A stretch of 64,000 bases of DNA from Halichondria panicea (Eukaryota > Porifera > Demospongiae > Suberitida > Halichondriidae), in the NCBI RefSeq assembly GCF_963675165.1, contig NC_087381.1, positions 6,015,378 to 6,079,377 on the forward strand. Reading direction: 5' to 3'. The position numbers and the translations under genes are program-made. The first letter of the stretch is position 1. Each line of letters starts with the position of its first letter. Below the pieces are notes generated by a model, which did no database searches, was not told the DNA's origin, and was given only the letters and a program-made list of their open reading frames with translations. Shown here in pieces: positions 1-12,756 of the stretch.

Positions 1-1355
1 GGTATGTAATATAGGGCAGGATCAAAATTTTCAGAGCGACCTAAAACCGGTTCAGCATCACGGCCGAGTGTATATCCAGCCATAGTAACGGGTTGAGAGG
101 ACGTAACACAACAATAGGTCTGAGCACTCTGAGGTGTTCGGCACTCAGCGTATTGTCCTGCACCCACTGTGGCTGTGTAAACACCATCTCCAGCGCTAAC
201 AAGTCCAACTCGATTATTCCCATCAGCTGAACTTGCTGCACACTCACAATTGATCGTTACTAGTGCTCCAGGAGATACTGAGCCAATTCTATACAGTTCA
301 CCGCTTCGTCTGACAGCAAAGGGAGCCGTAAAAAACAGGTCACCGTATGTTGGATGAGGTGGCAATTGTTCTACAAGATAGTCACAACTTCCATCATCAG
401 TAGGAGTTCCACATTGATGCCCAGAAAATACAGCCAATGGCTTGTCAGAAGTGATGATAGAGCCTGTAAGATCGTCATTATTGCTATTCATCACAGTGTC
501 AAAACGATTGAAAGCCCTCCCATATGTTGCTTCAACTCGAGCACTTGGGTTGCCAGAACTTGGTAGCACCCAAGTGGGATGGGTTTGGGTTTGGGAGGCT
601 TGTACACTGACAGTAGTGTCATCTTTGCAAGGAGTAAAGAGAAATCGACTCTGAAACGACTCTCCACCAAATACATTAGATGAAAAGATAAAATACTTGT
701 AACTTTTAGCACTTGGAAATTCGACGCAGTTAATAGCCATGTACGCATCAGTTGTTGTATTTTCATTATTGAGCACATATACAGTGAGTTCATCGTTTGC
801 ATTTTCTGCTGTTATAAAGAGTCCTTTTTGGCTGTCAGCTTCATCGTTATCTCCATTGTCTTGCACGGCTATGTCTCCTTGGCCATTCCTTCCTGCTGGC
901 AGATTAATGAAAGTGAATTCTCCACGTACAGTCCTTTCCGTACGGGACCATAACCCAGATCCAGGAGAGGTCTCAGTGAATCCTGCTCCATTAACTCCCG
1001 GCCATCGTGTCTCTAGGGTGAAACTTGAGCTCTCCTGTTCAGTGGTGATGAAAAGACCGATCTGCTGTAATGTGGTTGCTGGTCCTTCATTCGCATTGTT
1101 CATGAAGGCCAAAGCAAATTTACTTCCTCTGGTTTTTGGAGCATTAGGATCTGTAAAAGATATTCATGCACTACTTTGAATTTCTGTAGCAGCTATTATA
1201 ATTTTACCTGATATGATTCACTATAGATACAATGAAATGCATGCAAGACAATTGCACTTACTGACATCCAGGGTGGGGCCATCACTAGCTCCAAGTGCAC
1301 TATGAAGAAGGACAGACAATAGGAACATGCAACACAATCTTTGTGACCTAGCCAT
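1..1355 (-). CDS. IgGFc-binding-domain secreted protein (partial, runs off left edge)
   Basis: Two exons are visible. Exon 1 (1355-1262) starts MARSQRL and encodes a signal peptide with a hydrophobic core and a likely cut after LGA. It ends at a GTAAGT donor in phase 1. Exon 2 (1150 to beyond base 1) follows a CTTTTACAG acceptor in the matching phase and stays open to the window edge, about 414 residues in all. The block KPLAVFSGHQC followed by CDYLVEQLPP, with many paired cysteines, is the hallmark I recall for the IgGFc-binding N-terminal domain of FCGBP-like proteins. Such domains occur in secreted or surface adhesion and mucin-like proteins; the role here is unknown. The short open frames on the plus strand over this region are shadows. 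Confidence 0.8.
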
Positions 1356-2226
1356 AGTCAGATGAATGGCATCGATCTTTTTCTGGCTCACTATAGCTAG
1401 ATCTATATATATACCTATGACATGGATCAACTACGTAGTTGACACAGCTAATGGCGCGGCGTTATTGCCATCTTTACTCGTCGTCAGCAAATGATAGCTA
1501 GGTACGTTGTCACTAGATCTTGATAATTATGTGTTGATAGATCAATATTCCATGAATTTGTGGTGGCTTGGGAACGTTACAAAATTTATTAATTCTTGAT
1601 AATTACGTCTTCGCACGTACCCCTTCCAGTACAGAAAATTGGGTATTCAGGTATTTATGTCATGTAGTTCAATTGTTGGTTTTCTGTTTATTGTGCATGA
1701 GTACATGTCTTATACCAGTAAAGTTTTGTTATGTGTTCCCTGGATTGTTCGACAGCATGTATTACGGTTTCACTTTTAATTAGAAGTGTCTTATAACTTG
1801 ACGATTGTATAGCTATATACCAACAATGAAAATTCGACACTGAAATTCCATACTGACAGAGTGTAAAAATCATGATTATCGCATTACTGAATAAGCGTAT
1901 TATACTCTAGTCCTATTATTAAACAGCTCAGGGGCCAGGTGATGGCCGTTTAATATTAAAGAGGGGTTCCACCGTACAAGTAATTGCAATCCATATGCAT
2001 TCTTTAGAAGTACAATTACATATACATGTATGTACATCATAACATTTCAGTGTTTCCATTATTAGCTACACCACGCATAATTATATCACTATAGATTAAT
2101 AAGAGAACTCAATACATGGTTAGAATCATGTGAAATCCTCATGCGGGAATCTCATTCACACAGTCATGTGACAGCATATTCATGGAAAAACAAACAACAG
2201 AACGCCAACAAAAACAAAAACAAAAG
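1356..2226. other. Intergenic, nothing recognised
   Basis: This AT-rich stretch separates the 5' end of the IgGFc-type gene from the 3' end of the methyltransferase gene. I see no exon with plausible splice signals. It should contain the promoter of the leftmost gene; no TATA or CCAAT arrangement stands out. Confidence 0.4.
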
Positions 2227-5200
2227 TTATTTTCTGTCCACAGAAGACTCCACATGATAAATATTTGGTACAGATTCATTAGTTTGCAAGTGTTGTTCAC
2301 TGTCTCTATGTGTAGTGTCGTTAGTTTGTTGACCGTCTTCGTATGGTTTCCTAGCAACAAGGAATGCACAATTATATGTCATCTGCATCATGGAGTGGGA
2401 GTTTTGTATGTACGTTGATGGCTTCTTAGTCTCCTCATTCTGTGAGTGTGGAGGGGGGGGGGGGGGGGGGGTGAATGATGTCATCATGTATAGCATGCAT
2501 GGAATAATAGTATAGTTAAACACTACAATACTGCCACTATCACATTTAGAACACCATCATTCACTATGAAACTATACAAAACTACACTTGCATTAAAAGT
2601 CTAGGGTGGAGCCCCTAAATGTGGACTCCCAGAAATAAAGACACCTCCTAAAAAAAGCACTGATAGAAGCACTTATATATAGATCAAGCCCACACGTATA
2701 AACAAACGACACTGTACAAGGTCCCAATAGTGTACACATAAGTTTTAGAGTTCCACTGTAACTCATAATCTGAAATACTTTTAGTAATCTGTACACACTG
2801 TTTCTCACAATAATTTCAAAGCCGATGTGTTGTGTAGCTACTTTCCTGAGGTCAGCCCAGCTCAGCTCAATAGACCTCTCTCCCGGAGTGTCCGCATAGT
2901 GGTAGAGGAGGGGGCCTGTGTGGGTGGGGCGGTGGGTGTGGTTAGGGAGTGAGATACTGAGAGTGGTGGGTGTGCTAGCTGTAATAATGAATGCAAGGAA
3001 ATAACAGTCAATTATAGTGTTAAACTTAAAAACTTACACATACATTAATACAGGAACACTTAGCAAGTACCGTATACATTGAATTTTGTTTTCGAGACAT
3101 TCTCTTAGTCGTTAGTACTTAGGCAAATTTGGCGAGCGTTTTATTATGGCGATCAGGCTAATTGCCTCTGCAATAACCGTGTCAATAAGTATAGGCGTAA
3201 TTATGCCTCGAATCTGCCCACGCTCAACCTTATTGCAGAGGCAATAATAATAATTATGTGACGCGTGTCGTACCTCCTCTGGTCTCAAATAATGGGAGTA
3301 CAAAACTATTTATACAAGCTCTGGACTTCTGAATACACACAGTGTATGTACATGTATGCATAGTAAGTTGCTACTGACTGACCAAAGTTGATCCATAGTC
3401 CACCGGGTTTAAGAATGTGGTAAATCCTCTCCAGGTACTCGATGACGTTGTGAGCCGTGTCAATAAAGAAGCAACACACCACCGCGTCCCACTCATCTGT
3501 AAAGGGCGTGTCTTCTGTAATAGATTCTCTCCAATTCAACTTCTGATTATCAACAGCAAACAAACAATCAAACCAAACGACTACTATAACCCGTGGGTGC
3601 CCACGCACCTCGGGTTAACAACTACATTGTATATACTAGCATTCTCAGAAATGGATCGTTTCCACCTCGATCGCAGAAAGCTTATCTCTACAAGGCAACC
3701 TTTACTGACAACTCGACAATACTTTACATGCACTGACATTTACCTCTAGACACAAATAACCACTTCTTCTGGCCTAGTTTACTACATGTACATGTTAGGC
3801 TATACTGTAAAAAATGAAGTGCGGTGGGCAAACTAAAACGGTCACACATAGCACGCTTTTTCAAAAATGTGTGGTACATGTATATGCAACCATTTTAGTG
3901 TGCCCACTGCACTTCATATTTTACAGTGTATAAGAAATCAAGCAGTGTGCGTGTTTCAAGACACTTATTGGGAATTACATGTACAACATTCTGTGCAGAT
4001 CCCTGGCACATGAATTTATTATACCTGGATTAGTGTAGACCATTAGGAAGTCACCAGCTGCCATCGAGAATAGTCCGAGTTTAGGGAGGTCACAGGGGTC
4101 AACATCTGGGACCCTCACAGAAGTCAGCTGATCGTCACATGACCAGCAGTTGGAGAACTGGTGGATCCACGGGTGAATCACATGAGCACCAACACCAGAC
4201 GACCTGTGAAGACATTGGGGGGGGGGTATCACAACCTCAAATATCAACTACAGTAAAATATTTAGCGAAAAACAGTTTATGTAACAAAACACCCCTCAAC
4301 AAAGCCACTTCAGTATATTGTAATGGACAAAATGTGTTTCTAAAGGATAACAAACTACAGGAGGGACCAACATGCAGTCTGATATATTCACATATACGGT
4401 ATATTTCAATATAATTATTGCTATGTACTTAGAGATCCTCACTGGTTGAGAATGAAGTTAGAACCCAGTAACATGAACATGCTGAACTCGTTTCCCTGAC
4501 ACGCGTAGCCACGTTTAGCCAACTCATACGCTAGCCGTCCCAGTCCACATCCCGGTACCAGAATGGAAACCTCACTCGGATCACTGTATGGAATCAAACC
4601 AAAGCATTACACTCATACCTTCAAACACAAACACACACACTGTAATCTATGTAATGTAATGCTGTAGGCTAAATTGTTATGAACAGTAGCATTATATACT
4701 GTATAATAATGATTATACAATTAATACCCCAAAATGTTAATACCCCAAAATGTAACAGGAACTCCAACGACCAACAGAATACATATGAAAATAGACGTTT
4801 CAAACTCGAGTTACAAGCAATTAATATTAGCTACAATACTATTTCAGACAAGTTGATTGAAACTATATTTCCCACTTAAAGCTGATACTATTATATTAAC
4901 TCAAGTTATACAGTTTAGAGCCTCAAAGTTTGAGCAACATTTACAATTAATTATTCCTCTCGCACCATTTATTGAGTGGGAAGTATCTGAGCACCTCCTC
5001 AATGAGAGGACGGTAACACTGGTCCCTCTCGGCAGCACCTTCCGAGCTCCAGTCTCGATAAAATTGCTTCACTGTCGTTAAGACCTTGGAAATCTCAAAC
5101 AGTACAGGGGGTGGGCTACAATGGGGAGTGGTCTGGGGGTCCTGCGTGGGGGGTAGGTGTAATATAGAATACACAATTAATTCACTGTAACCACATAGAG

Positions 5201-5747
5201 TTTGTTTTGGTCAAAGCAATTTTCCATTTAATGGATGTTACTAATCAAAGTTTGAGAATTAATGCCACTCGTTTTGTACAAACTTACACTTTTAGAAAGC
5301 GGTGAGTTCTCAAACATCCCTACTGATGATTTGACAACGGCCTCCACAAAACGCTGGTTGACAAGAGCTGCTGCCCGTAAGTTGCTGAGATGCTGAGGTA
5401 CTTGACTGAGCATGGCTTGGTGGGTAGGAGGGAGGGACGAGTAGTTCTCTTCCACTCGATGTAGACGAGCATTGAGGTGTACTCTGTAGAATGGGACTCT
5501 TGATTAAGGATTGGAGATAGGAATACGACCACAACCTGATTCCGTATTAATCGTTCTAATCATAATTATAAATTATGAAATAGATAGCACCAACAAATTA
5601 ATAGACTACCTGTACTACCTAGTACCTGTAGTGAAGGAATGTATTGACTACTTTATGGAAGTGCTCTTGTTCTTGTCTCAGCTCCTCACTTCCTTCATTG
5701 CCTCCGCTGAGAGACTCCCTACTCAGGCTACTGGTAGCCATGTCCAT
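2227..5747 (-). CDS. CARNMT1: Carnosine N-methyltransferase, CARNMT1-like (N2227 family), complete
   Basis: Eight exons join in phase: 5747-5626, 5483-5288, 5141-4966, 4583-4443, 4203-4025, 3514-3383, 2915-2779 and 2439-2227, giving 431 residues. An in-frame stop upstream fixes the start (MDMATS). The family methylates carnosine to anserine using S-adenosylmethionine. Diagnostic blocks are the SAM loop [11 protein letters not shown] (about residues 173-183), PWIHQFSN (about 222-229), FFIDTAHN (about 287-294), [11 protein letters not shown] (about 305-315) and the C-terminal FLVARKP. Length is close to the human protein of about 409. The exon 3/4 junction gives Cys where I recall Trp before DPSK, and its donor (GTGCGA) is weak. 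The C-terminus carries an extra hydrophilic tail of about 35 residues. The acceptor tract of the last exon includes a C-rich run (2453-2471 as G on plus). Confidence 0.88.
3160..3250. repeat. Short inverted repeat in CARNMT1 intron
   Basis: ATTGCCTCTGCAATAA near 3160 is mirrored by TTATTGCAGAGGCAAT near 3232. The arms flank about 60 bases in the intron between exons 6 and 7. It could be a small MITE or a hairpin; no target duplication was identified. Confidence 0.45.
3555..3620. repeat. Dispersed repeat: AAAC-rich tail plus ACTACTATAACCCGTGG
   Basis: An AAAC/AACC-rich run leads into ACTACTATAACCCGTGGG, then CCACGCACCTCGGGTTA. The same arrangement recurs at 43655-43735 with a cleaner (AAAC)n run. 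Two copies with a simple-repeat tail suggest a retroposon end, which is inference. Confidence 0.5.
3802..3931. mobile_element. Small MITE with ~30-bp terminal inverted repeats
   Basis: The ends TACTGTAAAAAATGAAGTG and CACTTCATATTTTACAGTG are imperfect inverted repeats of about 30 bp. They enclose about 70 bases in the CARNMT1 intron between exons 5 and 6. TA sits at both borders, so a Tc1/mariner-type origin is plausible. Confidence 0.6.
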
Positions 5748-7901
5748 ACAGCATCTTTTGTCAATAAATAATTGTCTCTAACTCCACGTGGGTGACAATG
5801 CAGCCCCACCTTCTCACTGTCACAGTCTATAGCCTCCTTCCCAGGCCGATCCGTCTCCAATTGAACGATAAGTTTGGCCTCGAGACCAAAACTGGGTACA
5901 GAGTATTTTGGAGCCGTATTTTGCGGGTGAAAAACCTTTGCGAATGAGCAGAAAATTTGACCATTTGCGATCTAACTATTGTGTTCTGGCAAGGATCGTG
6001 TGTATTTACTAGTAAACTCAGGATTTTATTGTGATCAACCCTCGCAAAATTCCCAAATGTTTGATGCTCGCAAAACATTCTAGTAATACGGAATGCACTA
6101 GCTCATTTTTAGCCTCATTGAACCTTCATAATTATGCTCTGATATTAGTGGTACATTAAGTAGTGGGATTAACAGCATTATCCAATGAACAAGCTGAGCC
6201 AAAAGAGTTGTGCATACACGTAGATCTGATCAGTCAATGCCACAGGGTCGTAGTCAGCAGCCAGTTACTACTTCATCGACGCTCATAATTTGGGTTTAAG
6301 AAGCTGATAGGCGGGTTTCGCATGGTTTTTTCTTTTCAATTTTCTCCAGTATACCTGGGTGTGACCGTGACTAGATGGGCATGGCCCGCCTTCAAAATTT
6401 TGGACTTAATTATCAGTGCTCTCGCCAGATTTCTTGCATCTATATATACACTTTTTGGTGTTTCCCATAGCAACTTTTCACATTGGTTTTGTGGTACTTG
6501 CATGCTTTTTTGGTGTCAGATTGTTGAATATAGAGGGGAGTTAGTGGGCAGCATATTTTCGGCAATTGTCGTACAATTTGTTCCAGCAGTAATTAGCTCT
6601 GTTCCATTTCGCTTCTATATATCCATCGAGCTGCTCGCTTTTGAACATTAACCACTAACTTGTTATCGCTACCTTGTAATTTACACCTTTTGTTGATGTG
6701 ACCAGCCTTGCGGACCACCCTCGACCCTCGTAGAAGGAACGCTAAGCGATCGCCTTCCCTCTAGTCTCGAGACTCGTGTGAGTCAGTCTGGTAAGGGTCA
6801 TCTTATAATTATAGTTATTAATAATTATGTTGTTGGGTTAATGATCTTAACCCAACCAAGAGAGGAACTTAACTGGTGTGTCTTACATTATAACCACATG
6901 CTGTGGAATCTAAATTTGCAATGATTTGTCGATCATCATGCGCATGATTACTGAATGATGGCCTTTCCTACCTTCGGTTTAGATTTTATCACTGCATTGA
7001 CATTATTGCTAACGCGCCTCGTATCTCAAGTGGTTGCGGTTACAAATAGCATATGCAATAGGGATCAGTATTTGTGACGTAGGTATGGAAGAATGCTTCC
7101 TGTGGGAGTTGCTAATGAACTCTTGACCCAACAATTGTTAAATAATTTTATTATTGAATTTTCATAATCATTGAGATAAAACAAAAATGTGTTCAGTTAA
7201 TAAAACAGTTTGCAGTGCTCTTGCACACTAGAGAGATAGTCCTCCTCCAGTGTGACAGCCAGCACCGTCGCGAGTATGTGGCATTGCATCGCTGGCCCCC
7301 TGCCCATCCGCCCATGGGACCATCTGGGATATCTGTAGCAAATGTAGTCTCAAGCTATTTACATATAACCACCTACCGTACATTGAGACTATCCCAGACC
7401 AGGTGAATAGAAGATTCTGTTAAATCCAGGTAGTTAGAATTTACTATCCATTGGAACTTCTCAGGAGTAGTTACGTCTACAGGGACAAAGCAAAGCATGC
7501 ATGTGTGTATATATGTAGTACTATATAGGCACACCCATAGCTCAAATGAAGGTGTGACCAGGTGGGTGTGGCCTTGAATTAGAGGCATGGTCACATACGA
7601 ATTGTAGGTGTGGTCTGACCACTCCTCCTCCTGATCAGAATTTTTTTTTTCTTCTTTTATTTTCTTCTTTCATGATTAATAATTATGACAACGAAAAAAG
7701 AAATGAAAATATAAAGGGGCCCCCAATAATGAGTTTATGATTGATAATTATGTTGAATTATGACTGATCAGATGTAGTTCAGTGTAGTAGCTGTGGGCAG
7801 AAGGGCTAGAATAACACACATCCACTATTGTATGCATGGGGCAATCAGTAATTTTGCAACTCTTATAATACACTAAATCATAGCTAAATACATAGCTATA
7901 C
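5748..7901. other. Repeat-bearing gap between CARNMT1 and the NLR remnant
   Basis: I found no convincing exon. At 5829-5870 lies a single end related to the TAGCCTCGAT transposon family. At about 5900-6092 is a degraded copy of the element found intact at 57283-57509, sharing the passage that ends in TTCTAGTAATACGG. The plus-strand open frames at 6322-6651 and 7215-7406 show no family resemblance and lack exon-like borders. Confidence 0.45.
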
Positions 7902-9720
7902 AGGGGGAGGAGCTTGAAATCTTGGGCTTCACGAGAGAAGACATATTGAGGTACATTTCACATGCTTTCACTGAGGAGGATAAAACAGAGTTCTTAGAAT
8001 ACCTCCGCTCCCACCCTCAGCTGGAGTCCATCATGCACATCCCACTCAATGCTGCCTTTGTTGTTCAGATCTACAAGCAATTTCGTCGTTCTCAGCAAGC
8101 TATATATCCCTAGCATGTTGACCCAGCTCTATACAGCTCTTGTTGAGGGTCTCTTGCTCCGCTATATCAAATTAAATCCCAATTTGACGCATTTTCACAT
8201 TGTGTATCTTAGTAGCTTGCCAGAACCTCATTTTCATCAGCTTTGCCTACTAGCTTTCATGAGCTTCACCAAGTTGACTGTTCAAGTCACATTCACCAAT
8301 TCAGAAGCAACTGAACTCTCCATAAATAGTTGTACCACTGTATCCCACAGCTTCCTCCATTTCACAATCCAGGAGTTCCTAGGCTTACCACCTCTCTAAA
8401 CAGCCGTACACCAGGTACAGGAGTTGTTTTTAGAAGTTCACAGCAAAGATTCACAATTTTCAATGCTTATCACATTTCTGGTTGGATTGAACAGCAGTGT
8501 TCTACATTGTCTTAAACTACCGGAGTCCGAAGTTCAAGATCTGTCCACGTTTCACTTGCACTTGTTGTATGAAACACAATCCTCCAAGGATGTATGCAGG
8601 TTCTTAGGGAATAAGACCGTGAATTTTTCTCCTGCCCTAATAAGTACATCACTTGACCTACATGCATTATCATATTGTCTTTGCTCCAGTGATTGTCGTT
8701 GGTCTCTGAAAATCAGTCTGCGAAACTTCTCATCACTCTTTTGCACTACAGATGGGTCTTACAAAGGGGCACGTTAGACGACTGGTATTCAATGACGTCT
8801 CTATGCAAAACCTTCAATTTTTCTTTTCTCTTTCCAAGCGTTTGTTTTTAGGTCTGTATGAGCTTGACATTTTGGCATGTGAACCGGTTAACGCAGTGGT
8901 TCTAGATATTTTAAGTGACGGCCGGTTATCACAATTGAAGCAACTTTCTTTTGTTGGCAAATCTTTATACGAATCTTATAATTTAACATCTATATGTTTG
9001 AAAGTCTATTTGCATCTCACCCCAAGCTTGTTTTCATAGGTTTCAGGAAAACTATAGTATCTTATCCTTGGAAATGTTAGGATTATGCAAATATGTGAGT
9101 TTACACTCTCAGTCTAGCTCATCTGAACTAACATTGGATTTTACACGAAACCGTATTGACAACGAATCTCTTAAATTGTTGATTAGCACTGTTGCCTTTT
9201 CAAAGATTCTTACCCATTTGGATATTTCTCTCAACTTTCTCTCACTAGATTTATTAGAAATGTTTTCTGTTGCGATTTCTGCTAATTTATCTTTGAAAAC
9301 ATTATAGGAATGAAGAGATGTTTAATTACCAGTGAAGGAGCTGAATTACTATCCAATGGGTTGGAGAAGAATCAAACCCTCATTGGATTGGATCTTCGCC
9401 GAAATGGTATCAATGTTAATGGAGCTGCTGCTTTGGCTTCAATGCTTACTGTGAACACTTCGTTAAAAACACTTTACCTTTCACACAACAAACAAATTGG
9501 TCATGTTGGAGCTCTAAGACTGATTAGTGCACTACAAGATGACAACAAGACTCTTGCAACACTTAGCCTCTCTGCAGAATGTGAACCAATTGAATACGGA
9601 TCGATCTTGATGGATGATATACGAAATAGTGGTCGCGTAGAATTTGTAGAGAAACCAACTTCAGTATCTAACTCAATAGCGCATAAATTTACATCAACAG
9701 ACATATGGCCTTATGCATAG
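7902..9720 (+). pseudogene. NLR (NOD-like receptor) pseudogene: winged-helix region plus LRRs
   Basis: The remnant begins LEILGFTREDILRYI and continues through HIPLNAAFVV, typical of the part after the NACHT domain in sponge and cnidarian NLRs. Next come a FLHFTIQEFL motif and ribonuclease-inhibitor-type leucine-rich repeats such as GLEKNQTLIGLDLRRNGI. No NACHT P-loop is present upstream, so the 5' part is missing. The frame is broken several times: a one-base insertion near 8107, paired shifts around a stop at 8397-8399, a shift near 8750, another near 9020 with a stop at 9037-9039, and stops near 9306. These breaks do not sit at GT/AG pairs, so introns do not explain them. It once encoded an intracellular immune sensor and is now probably non-functional. 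Confidence 0.82.
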
Positions 9721-10590
9721 TCGTTATATATGCAGTGAACTTATTACATTGCTGTGATCTAGTGGATATATAATTATATATTAACCTTGTGAATGGGTTG
9801 TCACAATGAATAGACACACGTATCACTGTTGTATAATCATACAACACTGTTACTATTTTGACTATGCATGTCTTAATTGCTATACTTTTTTCTCATACTC
9901 TGTTATTAGCAGTGGGTGCATGTGTGTGCAAATGGGATGAGCACTCGTCAGTGTTCTTGTTATTTGTATTGCTAATGTTATACATCTAATTTTCCACACA
10001 GGAAATTCTGTTCGTATTGTCCTCCTCCTTCCGGCCCATGTAGTCACACTCAGTTTGCTATGACCTTGTGTAGGTTGAATTTGTTCAATGGGATCTTTTT
10101 CAAGACTAAAGATATCTCTGTCGTGAATTCATTGTCGGATGGACAAATATTTTCGTCACATTTTTGCTTATAATAGCTGGACCATGCAGTTATTAAGGTT
10201 CTGTTATGCTCTTGCAGTATAATAATTATACTCAACAATGAAGTCAACATGATCTTAATTGGGCATTCTCAGCACATTTCTAGCTTTTGTGAGTCTATAT
10301 ACCAGCTCTGTAGGAACTTAGATTCTCAAAAATTGTTGAGTGCATGTCTTAAAGTATTTCACATTTGTATCACCTTGTTTGCTTTTATTTCGACCTCATA
10401 TATAGGCTATTTTTTGGCTTTCTCCATCGAAACTTGACGCTGTTACTATTTATTAATTTTGTTGACAAAAAAAGACGTATTATAATAGTGTATCGCTTTA
10501 CTGCAGTACTCTTGGTTTAAGCACAGTTTAGAGAATCCTTGTACGCCACTGCATGTTTGCTCTTAGACTAATAAATACTCGCGTTTGCTG
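9721..10590. other. Intergenic, nothing recognised
   Basis: AT-rich sequence with no supported exon. The minus-strand open frame at 10050-10250 has no recognisable domain and is likely chance. Confidence 0.4.
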
Positions 10591-10633
10591 TGTCCAGCAG
10601 TGCTTGCCTCAAACCCAGGCCGGCCTGGTTCAT

Positions 10634-11394
10634 AGACTCGCAAGCCACTCCCTTTTCTCTGATTGGACGGGGGCGGGAGAAAAGGGACTGGTGACTCTGG
10701 GACACATTTTGTGTCTCTACCAGAATTTGGGTAGAGATTATTCATTGATTTTTCCACGTGATCCAAAAATTGCGTGAGGTTAAGTAGAATTGCGTAGCCT
10801 GCAAAAGTGATCGCGGGCTTCTTAGCTACAGTTTAAGAATGGATGCTAGTGCTAGAAAAGAGAAGATGATGGAGTAATAACATCATCAGGCATTCAGCTA
10901 GGATATAGTCATCTAAGACACCAGCAGAGATTAGCTTGTTTTAGTTTTACGTGATGAGAACTGGCAGCCGAAAGTCATTGGTTGCCTAAAGCTTTTAATA
11001 ACCTGTACAATACAAGACAGATACTGGCAGACGGCAGCAGTTGAATTGAGAGTAGTCAGACTTGTACAAGCTGTCTTAAATCGCTGCCACTCCTCGGTTC
11101 AAAGAAGGACTGCCAAGATTTCTACGTTCATCAGCTGTTCCATGCTAATCCACAAGTTGTGGCACAACAGACACTGGTACAAGGATCTATAAAATCAAAA
11201 GGCTGGCTAGATAGATCTGTATACTTGTCTTCTGTGTGTCTTTAGCTTTTGACACATCAGAATAAATTGGATAATTTGCATGTGACATTAATATTTAATA
11301 GCATTCCTGATTTACACAAGCTGTAGCCCAGAGTCACCAGTCCCTTTTCTCCCGCCCCCGTCCAATCAGAGAAAAGGGAGTGGCTTGCGAGTCT
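10634..11394. mobile_element. Inverted-repeat element with 68-bp arms
   Basis: The 68-base arm at 10634-10701 (starting AGACTCGCAAGCCACTCCC) recurs inverted at 11327-11394 with essentially no mismatch. The spacer of 625 bases shows no coding domain. Weaker similarity extends outside both arms. It is a non-autonomous element or a fold-back; target duplications were not identified. Confidence 0.65.
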
Positions 11395-11440
11395 ACCTGG
11401 TTCAAGGCAACCAGCAGTGCATGCACAATTGTAGTGTGTA

Positions 11441-12519
11441 TAGCCTCGATCCCAGGCCGAGTTTTCGCTTTTATAACGGTTAGGCGAACAACTGGGCCTG
11501 GTACTAGTTGTCTGCGCATGCGTCAATCGTTCGTCAGATTCTGACGAATGGATATTCTCGTTCACTTTCGTGACATTTATATTCGTGTACTATCGTGTAC
11601 TAGAAGTCAGTTCCCGTTTTATCATTAATTGGAATGGCTCTTAGCTGAAGCTTCTCTCTTCTCTGAAGCTTATTCTGAAGACTGAACAACAAGGGAAGAG
11701 GTATAAAGCTTTGTCAAGCTTGTTAAGGTCAGATATTTTTGTGTGGGCCCTATGGCCGGCTATGCTATCAAGTCTTGTTCATGTTTGGCAAGAATGTAGG
11801 TAGACTATAGTTTCATCATTAATATGGTGGATCAAGTGAAGAGTGTGAGCTAGAGAACTTGGTGCTGCCATCATCAGCTCGTCGACAATGACACTATAAC
11901 CGAGAAATTTAATATGTATAGATCTACACGTATTTAAAATGTCTACTTCTCTGTACAGGAGCAATGGCTAATATCCAGCTATCCCAACAGTGCTCCTCTT
12001 GGCTATACTAACGGACGAGACTGGACAGTTTGAGGTAAGGGTTTAACCGTCTTTGGTTTCTTTTAATATTGTCCTATACTCACAGACACAGGACTGGAGT
12101 ATGACCTGCTCATTCGAGCGTTGCTGGGTAGCTCAGAGACATCAAGAGAATCTACGTTTTCTCAAGCAATGAGTTACGAGTTGGGGCCTAGAATCAGAGA
12201 AGTCCAGCAGCCTGCTAAATCTTTTTGAAACGTAATTTGAAGGCATTCAATCATCCTGAAGTTGCCCTGGGTCACTGTAATTGTGCTGCAGCACAACTGG
12301 CAACTCCCCAGGCCTTTGTGAAGCAGCTCCCTATGTGCATCTTTTGTGTACTCACTCTGTGCATTTTCTGTGTACAAATTTCCATTATTGATTTATTAAA
12401 TATTTTTGCCGACCACAAATATACAATGAAAATTTGACGCATGCGCAGACAACTAGTACCAGGCCCAGTTGTTCGCCTAACCGTTATAAAAGCGAAAACT
12501 CGGCCTGGGATCGAGGCTA
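11441..12519 (+). mobile_element. TAGCC-family DNA transposon, copy 1 (Mutator-like candidate)
   Basis: This 1,079-bp element has terminal inverted repeats of about 85 bp beginning TAGCCTCGATCCCAGGCCGA. It is flanked by a perfect 9-bp direct duplication, TAGTGTGTA (11432-11440 and 12520-12528). It has no transposase frame, so it is non-autonomous. Copies 2 and 3 are at 15191 and 54696. Long inverted ends with 9-10-bp duplications are known for Mutator-like elements; that class assignment is inference. Confidence 0.85.
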
Positions 12520-12756
12520 TAGTGTGTAAAGAACGCTGGACGGTTATCGGGATCTTCCTGTAACGTGTGAGTAGATCTAGTGGCCGGTGCCTGAGATATG
12601 TAATAATATTAATGTACCACTCAGCATTGTCATGGGAAATAGAAGTCATGCATGCCTGATCTCTGTGCATCAATGATGCTGAATAGATATCAATTACAGC
12701 TGTGCATATACCCAGACACGAACAAGTTGGTATAGCTTAGAAGTTAAGAAATTCCC

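Noticed and set aside
739-1179. 146-codon plus-strand frame
   Set aside because: It is the antisense shadow of the IgGFc-type exon, which has the better composition and motifs.
2453-2471. Run of G as a possible G-quadruplex regulator
   Set aside because: It is most simply the C-rich acceptor tract of the last CARNMT1 exon; length may also be unreliable in sequencing.
6322-6651. 109-codon plus-strand frame
   Set aside because: Hydrophobic low-information sequence in a repeat-rich gap without exon borders or family resemblance.
12174-12437. Small open frames repeated at 12.2, 15.9 and 54.8 kb
   Set aside because: They recur because the transposon copies recur. They are short, present on both strands and resemble no transposase.
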